Of a stretch of DNA of 64,000 bases, positions 45,360 through 53,675 are shown in pieces; within the stretch, counting starts at the first letter, position 1; every line of letters begins with the position of its first letter. The notes beneath the pieces are model-generated. The model saw only the letters and a program-made list of their open reading frames with translations. It was not told where the DNA came from and did not search any database. The translations under genes were made by a program, and so were the position numbers. Origin of the DNA: Saprospiraceae bacterium (lineage in GTDB: Bacteria > Bacteroidota > Bacteroidia > Chitinophagales > Saprospiraceae); contig JADKCC010000028.1 of assembly GCA_016714785.1 (NCBI GenBank), forward strand, positions 32,851 through 96,850. Direction: 5' to 3'.

Positions 45360-46325
45360 ATGAAATACTTATCTTTTCTATTTTTATTCATTGTTATTAA
45401 TACAATGTATGCCCAAAAATACCAACCTTTGGTGGAAGAAAGGAAGTATTGGACATACGCAACCTATGATACTGGTGATAATCCTTGTGATTTATGGTGG
45501 CCAAATCAAGCGGAAATCCATCATTTTGGGGAAGATACTTTATTGAATAATTTAAAATACAAAAAAATATTAAATAGTTCACTTGAACTTACAGGAACAA
45601 TGGGAAGCATAAAGTTTCCATTTGAAATCAAGCAAACAAACGTGATGGGCTACATTAGGGAGGATACAATAGCAAAAAAGGTATATGTTATTCCAAATAA
45701 TTTGTTTTTTTATCCATGTAAGGAAGAACAAAAAGAAAATCTTTTGTTTGATTTTTCATTAATGCAAGGAGACTCTATCAATGATTGTTTAGCATATTAT
45801 GTTTACCAAGATGAACAATCTAATTACCCTAAAATTGATTCTATTAAATACGAGTTAGATTTCCAAAATAAATTAAGGAAACATTTATATTCCTTCGGAT
45901 ATTTTGAGCCTTGCAGTTTTTGGCATGTACCTGGATATATCATTGAAGGTTTTGGATTTAAAGATGGTCCGTTCAGAGGACAAATAAATAGACGATTGGT
46001 AAACTACTGCGAAGGCACACTCGAACAATGCAACATAATCAGCAGCGCAAAAGATGATCGTGATACACGTTCAGATAAAATATTGATATATCCTAATCCT
46101 GCATCTGATTTTATCACTTTTCATAATACTACTCATAATAGTACTTCGGTAAATGGTTACTGTATCAGAGATATGTCAAACCAAGTATTGAGAAGTGTAC
46201 AAGAACTACAATCAGAGACCAATTACATCATCCATACCCAAGATTTTCCTTCAGGGATGTACATTATACAGTTTTTAAAAGATGAAAAAATCGTCCAAAC
46301 AGAAAAATTTATTATTTCACATTAA
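45360..46325 (+). CDS. T9SS type A sorting domain-containing secreted protein (cargo 3)
   Basis: A 321-residue protein. Its first approximately 30 residues (MKYLSFLFLFIVINTMYAQ then KYQPLVEE) are almost identical, also in DNA, to those of cargo 4. Its linker (YCEGTLEQCNIISSAKDDRD) and sorting domain are almost identical to those of cargo 2. The middle has paired Cys (NPCDLWW, FYPCKEEQ, FEPCSFW) that differ from both neighbours. The gene therefore looks like a mosaic of the two flanking genes around its own middle. Twelve bp separate it from cargo 2 and from cargo 4. Exported; function unknown. Confidence 0.85.
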   Translation: MKYLSFLFLFIVINTMYAQKYQPLVEERKYWTYATYDTGDNPCDLWWPNQAEIHHFGEDTLLNNLKYKKILNSSLELTGTMGSIKFPFEIKQTNVMGYIREDTIAKKVYVIPNNLFFYPCKEEQKENLLFDFSLMQGDSINDCLAYYVYQDEQSNYPKIDSIKYELDFQNKLRKHLYSFGYFEPCSFWHVPGYIIEGFGFKDGPFRGQINRRLVNYCEGTLEQCNIISSAKDDRDTRSDKILIYPNPASDFITFHNTTHNSTSVNGYCIRDMSNQVLRSVQELQSETNYIIHTQDFPSGMYIIQFLKDEKIVQTEKFIISH

Positions 46326-46337
46326 AAACTTAGAAAA

Positions 46338-47255
46338 ATGAAATACTTATCTTTTCTATTTTTCTTCATTGTTATTAATACAATGTATGCCCAAAAATAC
46401 CAACCTTTGGTGGAAGAAGGAAAGTATTGGATTTACAATCACTATGCATCAAATGAATGCTTTCAACTGTGGCAGACAGGTATTGAAATAAGGTATTTTT
46501 CTGGAGATACTATCATACAAGGACTATCATATAAAAAATTAATATCTTCTAGTGTAGTTAATAATGTACTGCCTTATGAAATTACTACAAAAAGTTCCCT
46601 TTGTTACATGCGGGAAGATACTTTGCAAAGAAAAGTATTTATGGTAAATTTTGATGAATATTTGTTTCCGTGTGCAGATGGAAATGAAGTGTGCATTTGG
46701 GATTTTGGATTAAATGTTGGTGATACAATAAAAAATTGTACTTATGATATATTTTATCCATTTAGCTTTGGAGATTTAACACACAACATTGTAGATTCCA
46801 TACTGATTTTACAAAGTAGTTGGGGATATGAGCAAAAACACTTTTTCACTGTGGGGATGAGTCCTGGGCAATGTAATGATCCTGGGTTATTTGTAGATAC
46901 CTACATAGAAGGTTTCGGCATGCAAGATGGTCCGATTTATAAAAGATTTGGTACTTATTTATTTAAATACTGCGAAGGTACTTTAGCTGAATGCAACATC
47001 ATCAGCAGTACTAAAGATGACACGGAATCCAACATCGTACTATGGACTATGTATCCCAATCCTGTATGGGATAATTTACATATTGAAACAGAGCTGGACA
47101 TACAAAAGGTTGAAATCGTTGACCAGAACGGACGCATTGTTATATCAAGTTTTGAGAAAAATATAAATGTAAGCCAATTATTATCTGGAATATATTTTGT
47201 GAAGTGTCTCACAACTAATAATATGTATTGTTTTATGAAATTTGTTAAAATATAG
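46338..47255 (+). CDS. T9SS type A sorting domain-containing secreted protein (cargo 4)
   Basis: A 305-residue protein. The signal peptide and first mature residues match cargo 3. The middle keeps related landmarks (REDTLQRKVFMVNFDEYLFPC, YIEGFGMQDGP, YCEGTLAECNIISSTKDD). The sorting domain is of a different subtype (MYPNPVWDNLHIETELDIQK ... SGIYFVKCLTTNNMYCFMKFVKI), closer to generic Por-type domains, so the C-terminus has been exchanged relative to cargos 2 and 3. It is the last gene of the run. Exported; function unknown. Confidence 0.85.
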   Translation: MKYLSFLFFFIVINTMYAQKYQPLVEEGKYWIYNHYASNECFQLWQTGIEIRYFSGDTIIQGLSYKKLISSSVVNNVLPYEITTKSSLCYMREDTLQRKVFMVNFDEYLFPCADGNEVCIWDFGLNVGDTIKNCTYDIFYPFSFGDLTHNIVDSILILQSSWGYEQKHFFTVGMSPGQCNDPGLFVDTYIEGFGMQDGPIYKRFGTYLFKYCEGTLAECNIISSTKDDTESNIVLWTMYPNPVWDNLHIETELDIQKVEIVDQNGRIVISSFEKNINVSQLLSGIYFVKCLTTNNMYCFMKFVKI

Positions 47256-47390
47256 TGCGAAGAAAAAAATGGATTGTTTACAAGATTGGATAGCTGTAGG
47301 TAGATTATATTTTGTTCATCTTTGGGCAAAATATTGATCAGATTCTGTATTCTAAATTTTTGGTTCACATTTTACCTAACACATTAATTT

Positions 47391-47567
47391 TACTTTGTCA
47401 TATTTGAATAAAATAAGTTTTCTCACCACTCTGTGATTCGAAATGACCATGTCTGATGAGGAAATGTGGGAGAGAAAGGTAGTTCGACGAGGCCGAACTA
47501 CCTTTCTCTCCCACTTAAACTCTAATCTTATGTCATCTCGAAAAAGCTTTAGCGACTGAGAAACCCA
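47391..47567 (-). repeat. Dispersed hairpin element, copy 2 (inverted relative to copy 1)
   Basis: Aligns in reverse complement with 4676-4855. The central stem is a perfect 21 bp (arms 47466-47486 and 47494-47514) with the 7-nt loop ACGAGGC. Read in the orientation of copy 1 the loop is GCCTCGT, sharing CCTCG with copy 1. Three stem positions differ from copy 1 and all three are compensated on the other arm. Confidence 0.85.
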
Positions 47568-47752
47568 TCTTTTAAGTTATAATTTTTGAAATTACTTAGG
47601 GCTTGCTGACTATGGTACAACCAATTGATAAATAAAAGTCACGGGCGCCTTACAAATTATGTCTATAATAAGCAAATTAAATGCAAACCTTTTAATTGAT
47701 TTTGTCCAAAAGTCGTGTACCTTGAGTTGGCTTTTGCCTTATGCAGGCGGCA

Positions 47753-47783
47753 GTTACTTTTTTGCATTGCCCAAAAAAGTAAC
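47753..47783. repeat. GTTACTTTTTT hairpin repeat
   Basis: GTTACTTTTTT pairs with AAAAAAGTAAC around a 9-nt loop (GCATTGCCC), then a direct ACCAAAAAAGTC. The same type of sequence occurs in many bacterial genomes as a dispersed intergenic repeat. Confidence 0.6.
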
Positions 47784-48127
47784 CAAAAAAGTCTAGTTCA
47801 AAAAAAGGTAACTGAATGGTGCAGCTTTGCTGCATTTGAGTGATACGAAATCACTCAAAAATGAAGGCACTGATTTAAACTTAAATCAGCTAGGTGTAAT
47901 GTCGTTCATTCTCGACCTTACAAGATCGCTCAGTCATGCTTTTTCTATTGCCATAAGTATTTCATATTTAATCCTTTGTGCTTTCTATGGCAATAGACGC
48001 ACTTTTGTTTCTTCATTCACTATTGCTTGTTTTTTGAACGATAATCTCCGTTAAACTATTAACCAAAAATAATAGCTGACTTTTTCAGCAGCCCCTACTT
48101 AATTGATAAAGTTGAATTAAGTGGGAG

Positions 48128-48718
48128 TCAATCTTCAAAGAGATCATCCAGCTTACCAGTCTTTTTGAGTTTTATAAAACTTCTAGCGGCTGCAATCACA
48201 TCTGCTCTAGCATTTCCCGCTGGCCCATAAGTTTGTCCAAAACATGTAGCATGCAGCTCAGGAAGGGTAGGATATTTATACCCACCACCTTTGGATGGAA
48301 TTTTACAGTAGTAAGTGCCTTCTTCCATCAAACAGTACCTTTTTTTAGAAAACATATTGATACTTTTTTTACATCGCACATATTCAGCACCAAGCAAATT
48401 TTCATTGTAATTCAGATTGTGCGCAAATAGGTATTCAGCTTTTTCTGCACTTGCACTAAATTTGTCCAAAACATCTTCAAGACTTATGCTCTTTTTATTG
48501 ATGTCTTCATCATCTATGTGTGCTTTTGTTTTTGACTTATCGTCTATGGTGTATCCGATGGGTATAGGAATGCAATCAAAATCTTCGATTGGTTTATAAT
48601 CTTCTCCCAGCAAAATCCAGCTGATATGCAATAACCTAGGCCATGCCTGTGTATCGGTAAAATTGGCTTTGAAATCAGTATAAGTGGCCATCGCCGAACA
48701 ATCAAAAATTAAGTACAT
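48128..48718 (-). CDS. DnaQ-like exonuclease fold protein with degraded active site
   Basis: A 196-residue protein that keeps the outline of a DEDDh 3'-5' exonuclease: MYLIFD at the N-terminus, a W-P-R-LLHISW strand, the FAHNLNYNENLLGAEYVR helix, and GNARADVIAAARSF near the C-terminus. Of the five catalytic residues only two remain: Asp6 and Asp173. The Glu of D-x-E is Ser8 (DCS), the Asp of the second motif is Asn105 (HNLNYN), and the His of the third motif is replaced (Gly168). So the protein is most likely catalytically inactive. It is followed upstream by the HemC-like gene with a 21-bp gap on the same strand. Role unknown; nucleic acid binding is possible. Confidence 0.75.
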   Translation of the reverse strand: MYLIFDCSAMATYTDFKANFTDTQAWPRLLHISWILLGEDYKPIEDFDCIPIPIGYTIDDKSKTKAHIDDEDINKKSISLEDVLDKFSASAEKAEYLFAHNLNYNENLLGAEYVRCKKSINMFSKKRYCLMEEGTYYCKIPSKGGGYKYPTLPELHATCFGQTYGPAGNARADVIAAARSFIKLKKTGKLDDLFED

Positions 48719-48739
48719 TGTTTATTGAAATTTCTATAT

Positions 48740-49576
48740 TTATGAATGAAATGATTGAATTATTTTATCAGCTAGTCCAGCGGATGTTGATTGTGATAAT
48801 CTAACAGTTTGGTAATGGTCGTTACTTCTACCTACTATTAGGTGATAATATCCTACTTTGTCTTTGTAACAATATGCTTGTGTAGCTGTTGGGCCTGACA
48901 ATTGTTGTACTTTTCTCTCCACATTGGTTACATCAGCGGTTGCTTTTTGATGAATAGTTTGACATGCTTTTCTTATAGCCATATTTTCTGCATGTACTAA
49001 GTAGGCAAATACACCACTGCCAGGTTGAGGTATCATTTCCAACGGGTGAAGACGGACGATCTCATATTCCGTTAAGATAGAAGATAAAATATTGGCGCGC
49101 AACTGCGAAATAACTATGCCATCTATAAGTTTATTTTCCAATTTAATTAACCATTCTTCCATATTATCAATTCCCATAATTATATTCAAATCGGGTCTCA
49201 GCTTTGATAATTGTTGTTTTTGGTATAAATCGCTGACCAAAATTTTGGATGCTGGCTGTAGCTTTAGGTCAGCATTTAGATCCAATACATCTTTGTGTAT
49301 GATCACACACTCGCCTGGTAAGGTTCGTTCTGATAACCCAGCGATCACTATTTCGTCCGTTTTATTTATTGGGACTTTAGACAATGGGTACACTATCACT
49401 GAAACATTCTGATTAATTAGTGCTGAAGAAATGATGGTTGAAGGATCTTCATTATTGGATAAGTTTACTATTTGTACTTCATTTCCAAGCTCTATCAACA
49501 TTAATTTTATCTTTTCTGCTTCATCATTGCAAAAAGATTTATCTATAACTCCTATTTTTATATTATTGGAAACCAT
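48740..49576 (-). CDS. Hydroxymethylbilane synthase (HemC)-like protein lacking catalytic residues
   Basis: A 278-residue protein from the ATG at 49576 (MVSNNIKIGVIDKSF). It follows HemC along its length: SDLYQKQQLSKLRPDLNI (residues 115-132) where HemC has SSLRRQAQL..RPDL, then GIVISQLRANIL, then EMIPQPGSGVFAYL for the P.PGQGALA block, then a NVERKVQQLSG segment. The key residues are gone: the HS-x-KD-x-P loop is YPLSKVP (63-69), losing the catalytic Asp. The GG-C block that holds the dipyrromethane cofactor is SGPTATQAY (from 227), losing the Cys. The GTR-x-S start is GVIDKS. It cannot work as a normal HemC. It is adjacent to the dead exonuclease-like gene. Confidence 0.75.
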   Translation of the reverse strand: MVSNNIKIGVIDKSFCNDEAEKIKLMLIELGNEVQIVNLSNNEDPSTIISSALINQNVSVIVYPLSKVPINKTDEIVIAGLSERTLPGECVIIHKDVLDLNADLKLQPASKILVSDLYQKQQLSKLRPDLNIIMGIDNMEEWLIKLENKLIDGIVISQLRANILSSILTEYEIVRLHPLEMIPQPGSGVFAYLVHAENMAIRKACQTIHQKATADVTNVERKVQQLSGPTATQAYCYKDKVGYYHLIVGRSNDHYQTVRLSQSTSAGLADKIIQSFHS

Positions 49577-49793
49577 TGAAAGCAATATTGTTACGTTGTG
49601 AAATGGATAGCGCATACTTTTTAAAACCTACATGGAATTCTTCTTATCATTTGCTTTGAGATAGGAAGATCACATACCAAAATTTACTTACTTTTTATCC
49701 ATTCAAAGCGCAAATATATAGATTAAAACAGGTTGTTTATCTTTTTATTAAAATTCCTACCAAATTTCTCAACTTCAAAACAAAGTTTTATAT

Positions 49794-49801
49794 TAACTTT
49801 G
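49794..49801 (+). promoter_or_regulatory. Candidate -7 box of the lpx operon, leaderless mRNA likely
   Basis: TAACTTTG, a perfect TAnnTTTG. The lpxD ATG at 49806 is 4 bp past it, where the transcription start is expected, so the mRNA would start at or next to the AUG. Confidence 0.6.
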
Positions 49802-49805
49802 CCCG

Positions 49806-50849
49806 ATGCAAATAACAGCTCAACAAATCGCTCATATCGTAAATGGATCCATCATAGGTAATCCTGAAATACCAATAACTGGTCCTAGTAAAATCGAGGA
49901 AGGAACTAAAGGGACAATTACCTTTTTGGCAAATCCAAAATATAAAGATTACTTATATACTACAGAAGCTTCTATCGTATTGATATCCAGTGATTTTATA
50001 CCTGAAGATCCTGTGCTACCAACACTTATTGTGGTAGGAAATGTTTATCAAGCCTTGGCAATTTTGATGGAAAAATTTAATTCTGGCATTAGCCTTTTGT
50101 CTGGTATTGCTCCTACAGCTGTAGTAGCATCATCAGCCGAAATTGGAGAAAATACTTCCATAGATGATTTGGTCATCATAAAACCTGGAGTTAAGATAGG
50201 GACACACTCTAAAGTATATGGGCAAGTATTTATTGGGGACAATGTAACTATTGGAAACCACGTTACCCTATTCCCAGGGGTCAAGATTTACCATAATTGT
50301 GTTATTGGCGATCGTTGTATCATTCATGCCAATACAGTGATAGGTAGCGATGGATTTGGCTTTGCAAGAGATGAAGAAGGAAATTACAAAAAAATTCCAC
50401 AAACAGGCAACGTTGTACTAGAAAATGACGTTGAAGTAGGTAGTAATACAGTAATAGACCGAGCTTCTATGGGTTCAACAGTAATCAAAAGTGGTGCTAA
50501 ATTAGATAATCTTATTCAAATAGCACACAATGTGAGCATTGGCAACCATACAGCCATAGCAGCCCAAACAGGTGTAGCAGGTAGTGTAAGTATTGGGTCG
50601 AGTTGTATTATTGGTGGTCAGGTAGGTATAGCAGGACATTTGAGTATCGCAGATGGAACTATGATACAAGCGCAATCAGGCATTTCATCCACTATCAAAG
50701 GTCCAAATGCAAAATTGTACGGATCTCCAGCTATAGACTATCAAAATTATTTGAAATCTTATGCTTATTTCCGTAAGTTTCCAGATATCGTCCAGCAACT
50801 ACGGCATTTACAATCCACTATGGATAAGCTTAGTCAAAACAATAAATAA
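49806..50849 (+). CDS. lpxD: UDP-3-O-(3-hydroxyacyl)glucosamine N-acyltransferase
   Basis: A 347-residue protein. The N-terminal domain (about 1-100) binds the uridine/nucleotide; residues about 105-300 are a left-handed beta-helix of hexapeptide repeats (IGENTS, VKIGTH, IGDNVT, VTIGNH). The catalytic His sits in LIQIAHNVSIGNH and the segment GSDGFGFARDEEG is the conserved substrate loop. LpxD adds the second acyl chain of lipid A precursors from acyl-ACP. It is the first gene of lpxD-lpxC/fabZ-lpxA-ABC, with 29 bp to lpxC/fabZ. Cytosolic, trimeric. No anomalies. Confidence 0.96.
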   Translation: MQITAQQIAHIVNGSIIGNPEIPITGPSKIEEGTKGTITFLANPKYKDYLYTTEASIVLISSDFIPEDPVLPTLIVVGNVYQALAILMEKFNSGISLLSGIAPTAVVASSAEIGENTSIDDLVIIKPGVKIGTHSKVYGQVFIGDNVTIGNHVTLFPGVKIYHNCVIGDRCIIHANTVIGSDGFGFARDEEGNYKKIPQTGNVVLENDVEVGSNTVIDRASMGSTVIKSGAKLDNLIQIAHNVSIGNHTAIAAQTGVAGSVSIGSSCIIGGQVGIAGHLSIADGTMIQAQSGISSTIKGPNAKLYGSPAIDYQNYLKSYAYFRKFPDIVQQLRHLQSTMDKLSQNNK

Positions 50850-50878
50850 ATTAATGATATTTTAATTTTTTGGATAGA

Positions 50879-52276
50879 ATGAAGTTGAAGAGTATCATAA
50901 GACAACCCATAAAAATATCTGGTGTCGGATTGCATTCTGGTGTGATGGTCAATATGACTATAACCCAAGGGGAAGATGGAAGCGGCATCAAATTCATACG
51001 GTCAGATTTGTCTCCCCAAGCTGTGATAGCAGCGGATGTTGCAAATGTTTCTACCACATCGAGAGGGACTACGTTAAAAGTAGGGGAGGCTACCATTTCG
51101 ACTATTGAGCATCTGATGGCTGCCTTGAATGCCCTTCAAATTGAAGATGTTACCGTATTGGTAGATGGGCCAGAAATTCCCATATTAGATGGAAGTTCTG
51201 GTATATTCGTTGAAAAAATGCTCGAAGTAGGCTTGGACCAAGTAGAAACATCCAAAGATGAATATGTGGTCACAGAAGCTTTTAATTTTACTGACCCCGA
51301 CACGGGTTCTGAATATGCAGTGTATCCTTCTGATCATCTAGAACTAAACACTATTTTGCATTTTTCTGAAGATACCATGGGCGACATGATTGCCATATTA
51401 AAGGATAAAAATGATTTCGTCAAAGACATTGCCGCTGCAAGAACCTTTGTCTTTCTTTCAGAAGTAGAGCCATTATTTGATGCAGGATTAATCAAAGGTG
51501 GTGATATAGACAATGCCGTAGTTATTGTAGATAAAAAACTTTCGGAAGAAGAAGTAGCACATTTGAGAGTAAAACTTGGTAAACCAAATGCAAGCATAGA
51601 TGATGGTGTCATCAGCAGTACACCTTTGCGATTTAGGAATGAACCAGCAAGGCATAAGTTGCTGGACTTACTAGGCGATCTCGCATTGGTTGGCAGAGAC
51701 ATCAAAGCCAAAATAGTCGCGACTAGGCCGGGACACACTTCCAATGTAGCATTGGCAAAAATACTCAAAGCGAAATACCAGGAGCATAAAAAAAATGCAG
51801 GAAGGCCCATGTATGATCCAATGGCTGAACCAGTGATGAACTCGGAGCAAATCAAGAATTATCTACCACATAGATACCCATTTTTGATGGTGGACAAGGT
51901 GATCGAAATATCGCCAACTCATATCGTTGGCGTAAAGAATGTAACTTTTAATGAAAATTTTTTCTTGGGTCATTTTCCAGGTAATCCTATATTTCCGGGT
52001 GTTTTGCAGATGGAAGCACTCGCTCAGACAGGTGGTATTTTGGCACTGACCACCTTAAGTGATGGTGAAGAAAAGTGGGATACCTATTTTCTAAAAATGG
52101 ATAATGTGAAGTTTAAGGCTAAAGTAGTACCTGGCGATACCTTGATATTAAAAATGGAGCTTATGTCTCCCATCAGAAGAGGTATCATACAAATGATGGG
52201 TACGGCTTATGTCGGCAATAAATTAGTATCAGAAGGTGAGTTGACAGCTCAGATAGTAAAAAGACAAAATGATTAG
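50879..52276 (+). CDS. lpxC/fabZ: Bifunctional UDP-3-O-acyl-N-acetylglucosamine deacetylase / 3-hydroxyacyl-ACP dehydratase
   Basis: A 465-residue fusion, started at the ATG at 50879 (a TTG at 50870 is an alternative). Residues about 1-305 are LpxC: zinc ligands in TIEHLMAAL and in RHKLLDLLGD, plus the C-terminal PGHTSNVALAK. Residues about 320-465 are FabZ with LPHRYPFLMVDKV and the catalytic His and Glu in HFPGNPIFPGVLQMEALAQ. LpxC is the committed step of lipid A synthesis; FabZ dehydrates 3-hydroxyacyl-ACP and so competes for the same acyl pool. The fusion is characteristic of Bacteroidota and Chlorobi. It overlaps lpxA by 8 bp. Confidence 0.97.
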   Translation: MKLKSIIRQPIKISGVGLHSGVMVNMTITQGEDGSGIKFIRSDLSPQAVIAADVANVSTTSRGTTLKVGEATISTIEHLMAALNALQIEDVTVLVDGPEIPILDGSSGIFVEKMLEVGLDQVETSKDEYVVTEAFNFTDPDTGSEYAVYPSDHLELNTILHFSEDTMGDMIAILKDKNDFVKDIAAARTFVFLSEVEPLFDAGLIKGGDIDNAVVIVDKKLSEEEVAHLRVKLGKPNASIDDGVISSTPLRFRNEPARHKLLDLLGDLALVGRDIKAKIVATRPGHTSNVALAKILKAKYQEHKKNAGRPMYDPMAEPVMNSEQIKNYLPHRYPFLMVDKVIEISPTHIVGVKNVTFNENFFLGHFPGNPIFPGVLQMEALAQTGGILALTTLSDGEEKWDTYFLKMDNVKFKAKVVPGDTLILKMELMSPIRRGIIQMMGTAYVGNKLVSEGELTAQIVKRQND

Positions 52277-53048
52277 TAACTTAAGTTTTGTACACCCAAC
52301 CGCAAAATTGGGGCAAAGTGTAACCGTAGAACCTTTTGCTTATATAGGCGAAAATGTAGAGATTGGTGATGGTAGTTGGGTAGGTCCGCACGCCACCATT
52401 TTGCAAGGGTCTTATATTGGTAAAAATTGTAAAATATTTCCAGGCGCAGTTATTGGTGCTGTACCGCAAGATCTAAAATTCAAAGGTGAAAATTCGACTT
52501 TGATTATTGAAGATAATGTCATAGTAAGAGAATGCTGTACACTCAATAGAGGTACTGAAGCGAGTATGACAACCCGGATCGGAAAAGGTACACTTTTGAT
52601 GGCTTACGTGCATGTGGCGCACGATTCGTATGTGGGTAGTAATTGTATCTTGGCCAATAATGTGAACCTTGCGGGACATATAGAAATAGGTAATCACGTC
52701 ATCATCGGTGGTCTCTCAGCGGTGCATCAATTTGTGAAAATAGGGGACCATGCTATGATAGGTGGAGGATCACTAGTACGCAAAGACGTACCTCCTTATG
52801 TCAAAGCAGCTAGAGAACCATTGTCTTATGTGGGAGTCAATTCTATTGGCTTAAAACGTAGAGGCTTTACAGCTGATCAGGTCAATCATATTCAAGATAT
52901 CTATAGGATACTTTTTGTAAAAGGAAACAATGTCAAAAAAGCCATAGATATCATAGACGTTACTATTAAGGATTCAGTTGAGAAGGAAGCTATTCTGGCA
53001 TTCTTAAATCAAGCTGATCGAGGATTGATGAAAGGCTTTAAACAATAA
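52269..53048 (+). CDS. lpxA: Acyl-ACP--UDP-N-acetylglucosamine O-acyltransferase
   Basis: A 259-residue protein, the normal length for LpxA. Left-handed beta-helix hexapeptides (VTVEPFAYIGENVEIGDGSWVG, IEIGNHVIIGG) cover about 5-185; the catalytic His lies in the MAYVHVAHDSYVG block; the C-terminal helical domain starts at GLKRRGFTADQVNHIQ. LpxA transfers a 3-hydroxyacyl chain to UDP-GlcNAc, the first step of lipid A synthesis. The start overlaps lpxC/fabZ and the stop overlaps the ABC ATPase start (TAATGA), so the three genes are translationally coupled. Confidence 0.96.
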   Translation: MISNLSFVHPTAKLGQSVTVEPFAYIGENVEIGDGSWVGPHATILQGSYIGKNCKIFPGAVIGAVPQDLKFKGENSTLIIEDNVIVRECCTLNRGTEASMTTRIGKGTLLMAYVHVAHDSYVGSNCILANNVNLAGHIEIGNHVIIGGLSAVHQFVKIGDHAMIGGGSLVRKDVPPYVKAAREPLSYVGVNSIGLKRRGFTADQVNHIQDIYRILFVKGNNVKKAIDIIDVTIKDSVEKEAILAFLNQADRGLMKGFKQ

Positions 53049-53665
53049 TGACTCAAATATTAATTGATCAATTATCCAAAAGATATGGTTATCATTGGAT
53101 AATTAGGAATTTTGAATACACATTTGCTTCAGAAACTATTTATGGGATATCAGGTAGCAATGGTAGTGGCAAATCTACACTAATTAAGATGATTTCAGGG
53201 TATCTAACGCCCACATCAGGTATGATAGACTATCGAATACAAGGAAGCAAAATAAATGTTTCATCTATCTTTCCCTTTATTTCATTAGCAGCACCATATA
53301 CGGATTTAATCAATGAATATACTTTGACTGAAATGTTGGATTTTCACCAAAAGTTCAAAAAGTTTAAACATAAAATTACATTTAAAGAGTTTGAACAAAA
53401 AATCCATCTATCTGGACAAAAAGACAAAACATTACAGCATTTTTCTTCGGGCATGAAGCAGAAGATACAATTGGCGTTGGCACTTATGAGTGATACTCCA
53501 ATCCTTTTATTGGATGAACCCACATCCTATTTAGATTATGATGCTAAGGCTTGGTTTGCAGCCTTACTAGCTGAAAATGCGAAAGATAAAATCATCATTA
53601 TTGCATCCAATGATGGATATGATCTTGATTTGTGTAATACAGTGGTACAATTAAAACCTTCGTAG
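53048..53665 (+). CDS. ABC transporter ATP-binding protein, orphan
   Basis: A 205-residue ATPase with Walker A GSNGSGKST near residue 37, signature SSGMKQK, Walker B PILLLDEPTSYLD and the H-loop region shortened (IIIASND, Asn in place of the His switch). The Q-loop region is present. Its start overlaps the lpxA stop by one base, but no permease gene is present in this window. In related genomes the same position after lpxA is occupied by such an ATPase; the transported substrate is unknown, and a role in envelope lipid traffic is only inferred from the operon. Confidence 0.88.
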   Translation: MTQILIDQLSKRYGYHWIIRNFEYTFASETIYGISGSNGSGKSTLIKMISGYLTPTSGMIDYRIQGSKINVSSIFPFISLAAPYTDLINEYTLTEMLDFHQKFKKFKHKITFKEFEQKIHLSGQKDKTLQHFSSGMKQKIQLALALMSDTPILLLDEPTSYLDYDAKAWFAALLAENAKDKIIIIASNDGYDLDLCNTVVQLKPS

Positions 53666-53675
53666 CATTTGGACA

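Larger units (their letters stand above)
47256..48127. other. Long non-coding stretch rich in dispersed repeats
   Basis: About 870 bp between the T9SS genes and the exonuclease-like gene. It holds hairpin element copy 2 (47391-47567) and a second repeat with the stem at 47753-47783. A 75-codon frame at 47827-48054 looks like a chance frame inside repeat DNA. Confidence 0.6.

Noticed and set aside
47827..48054. 75-codon frame beginning MLHLSDTKSLKNEG
   Set aside because: It lies in repeat-rich intergenic DNA next to the GTTACTTTTTT hairpin and has no domain-like composition. Chance frames in such repeats are common.
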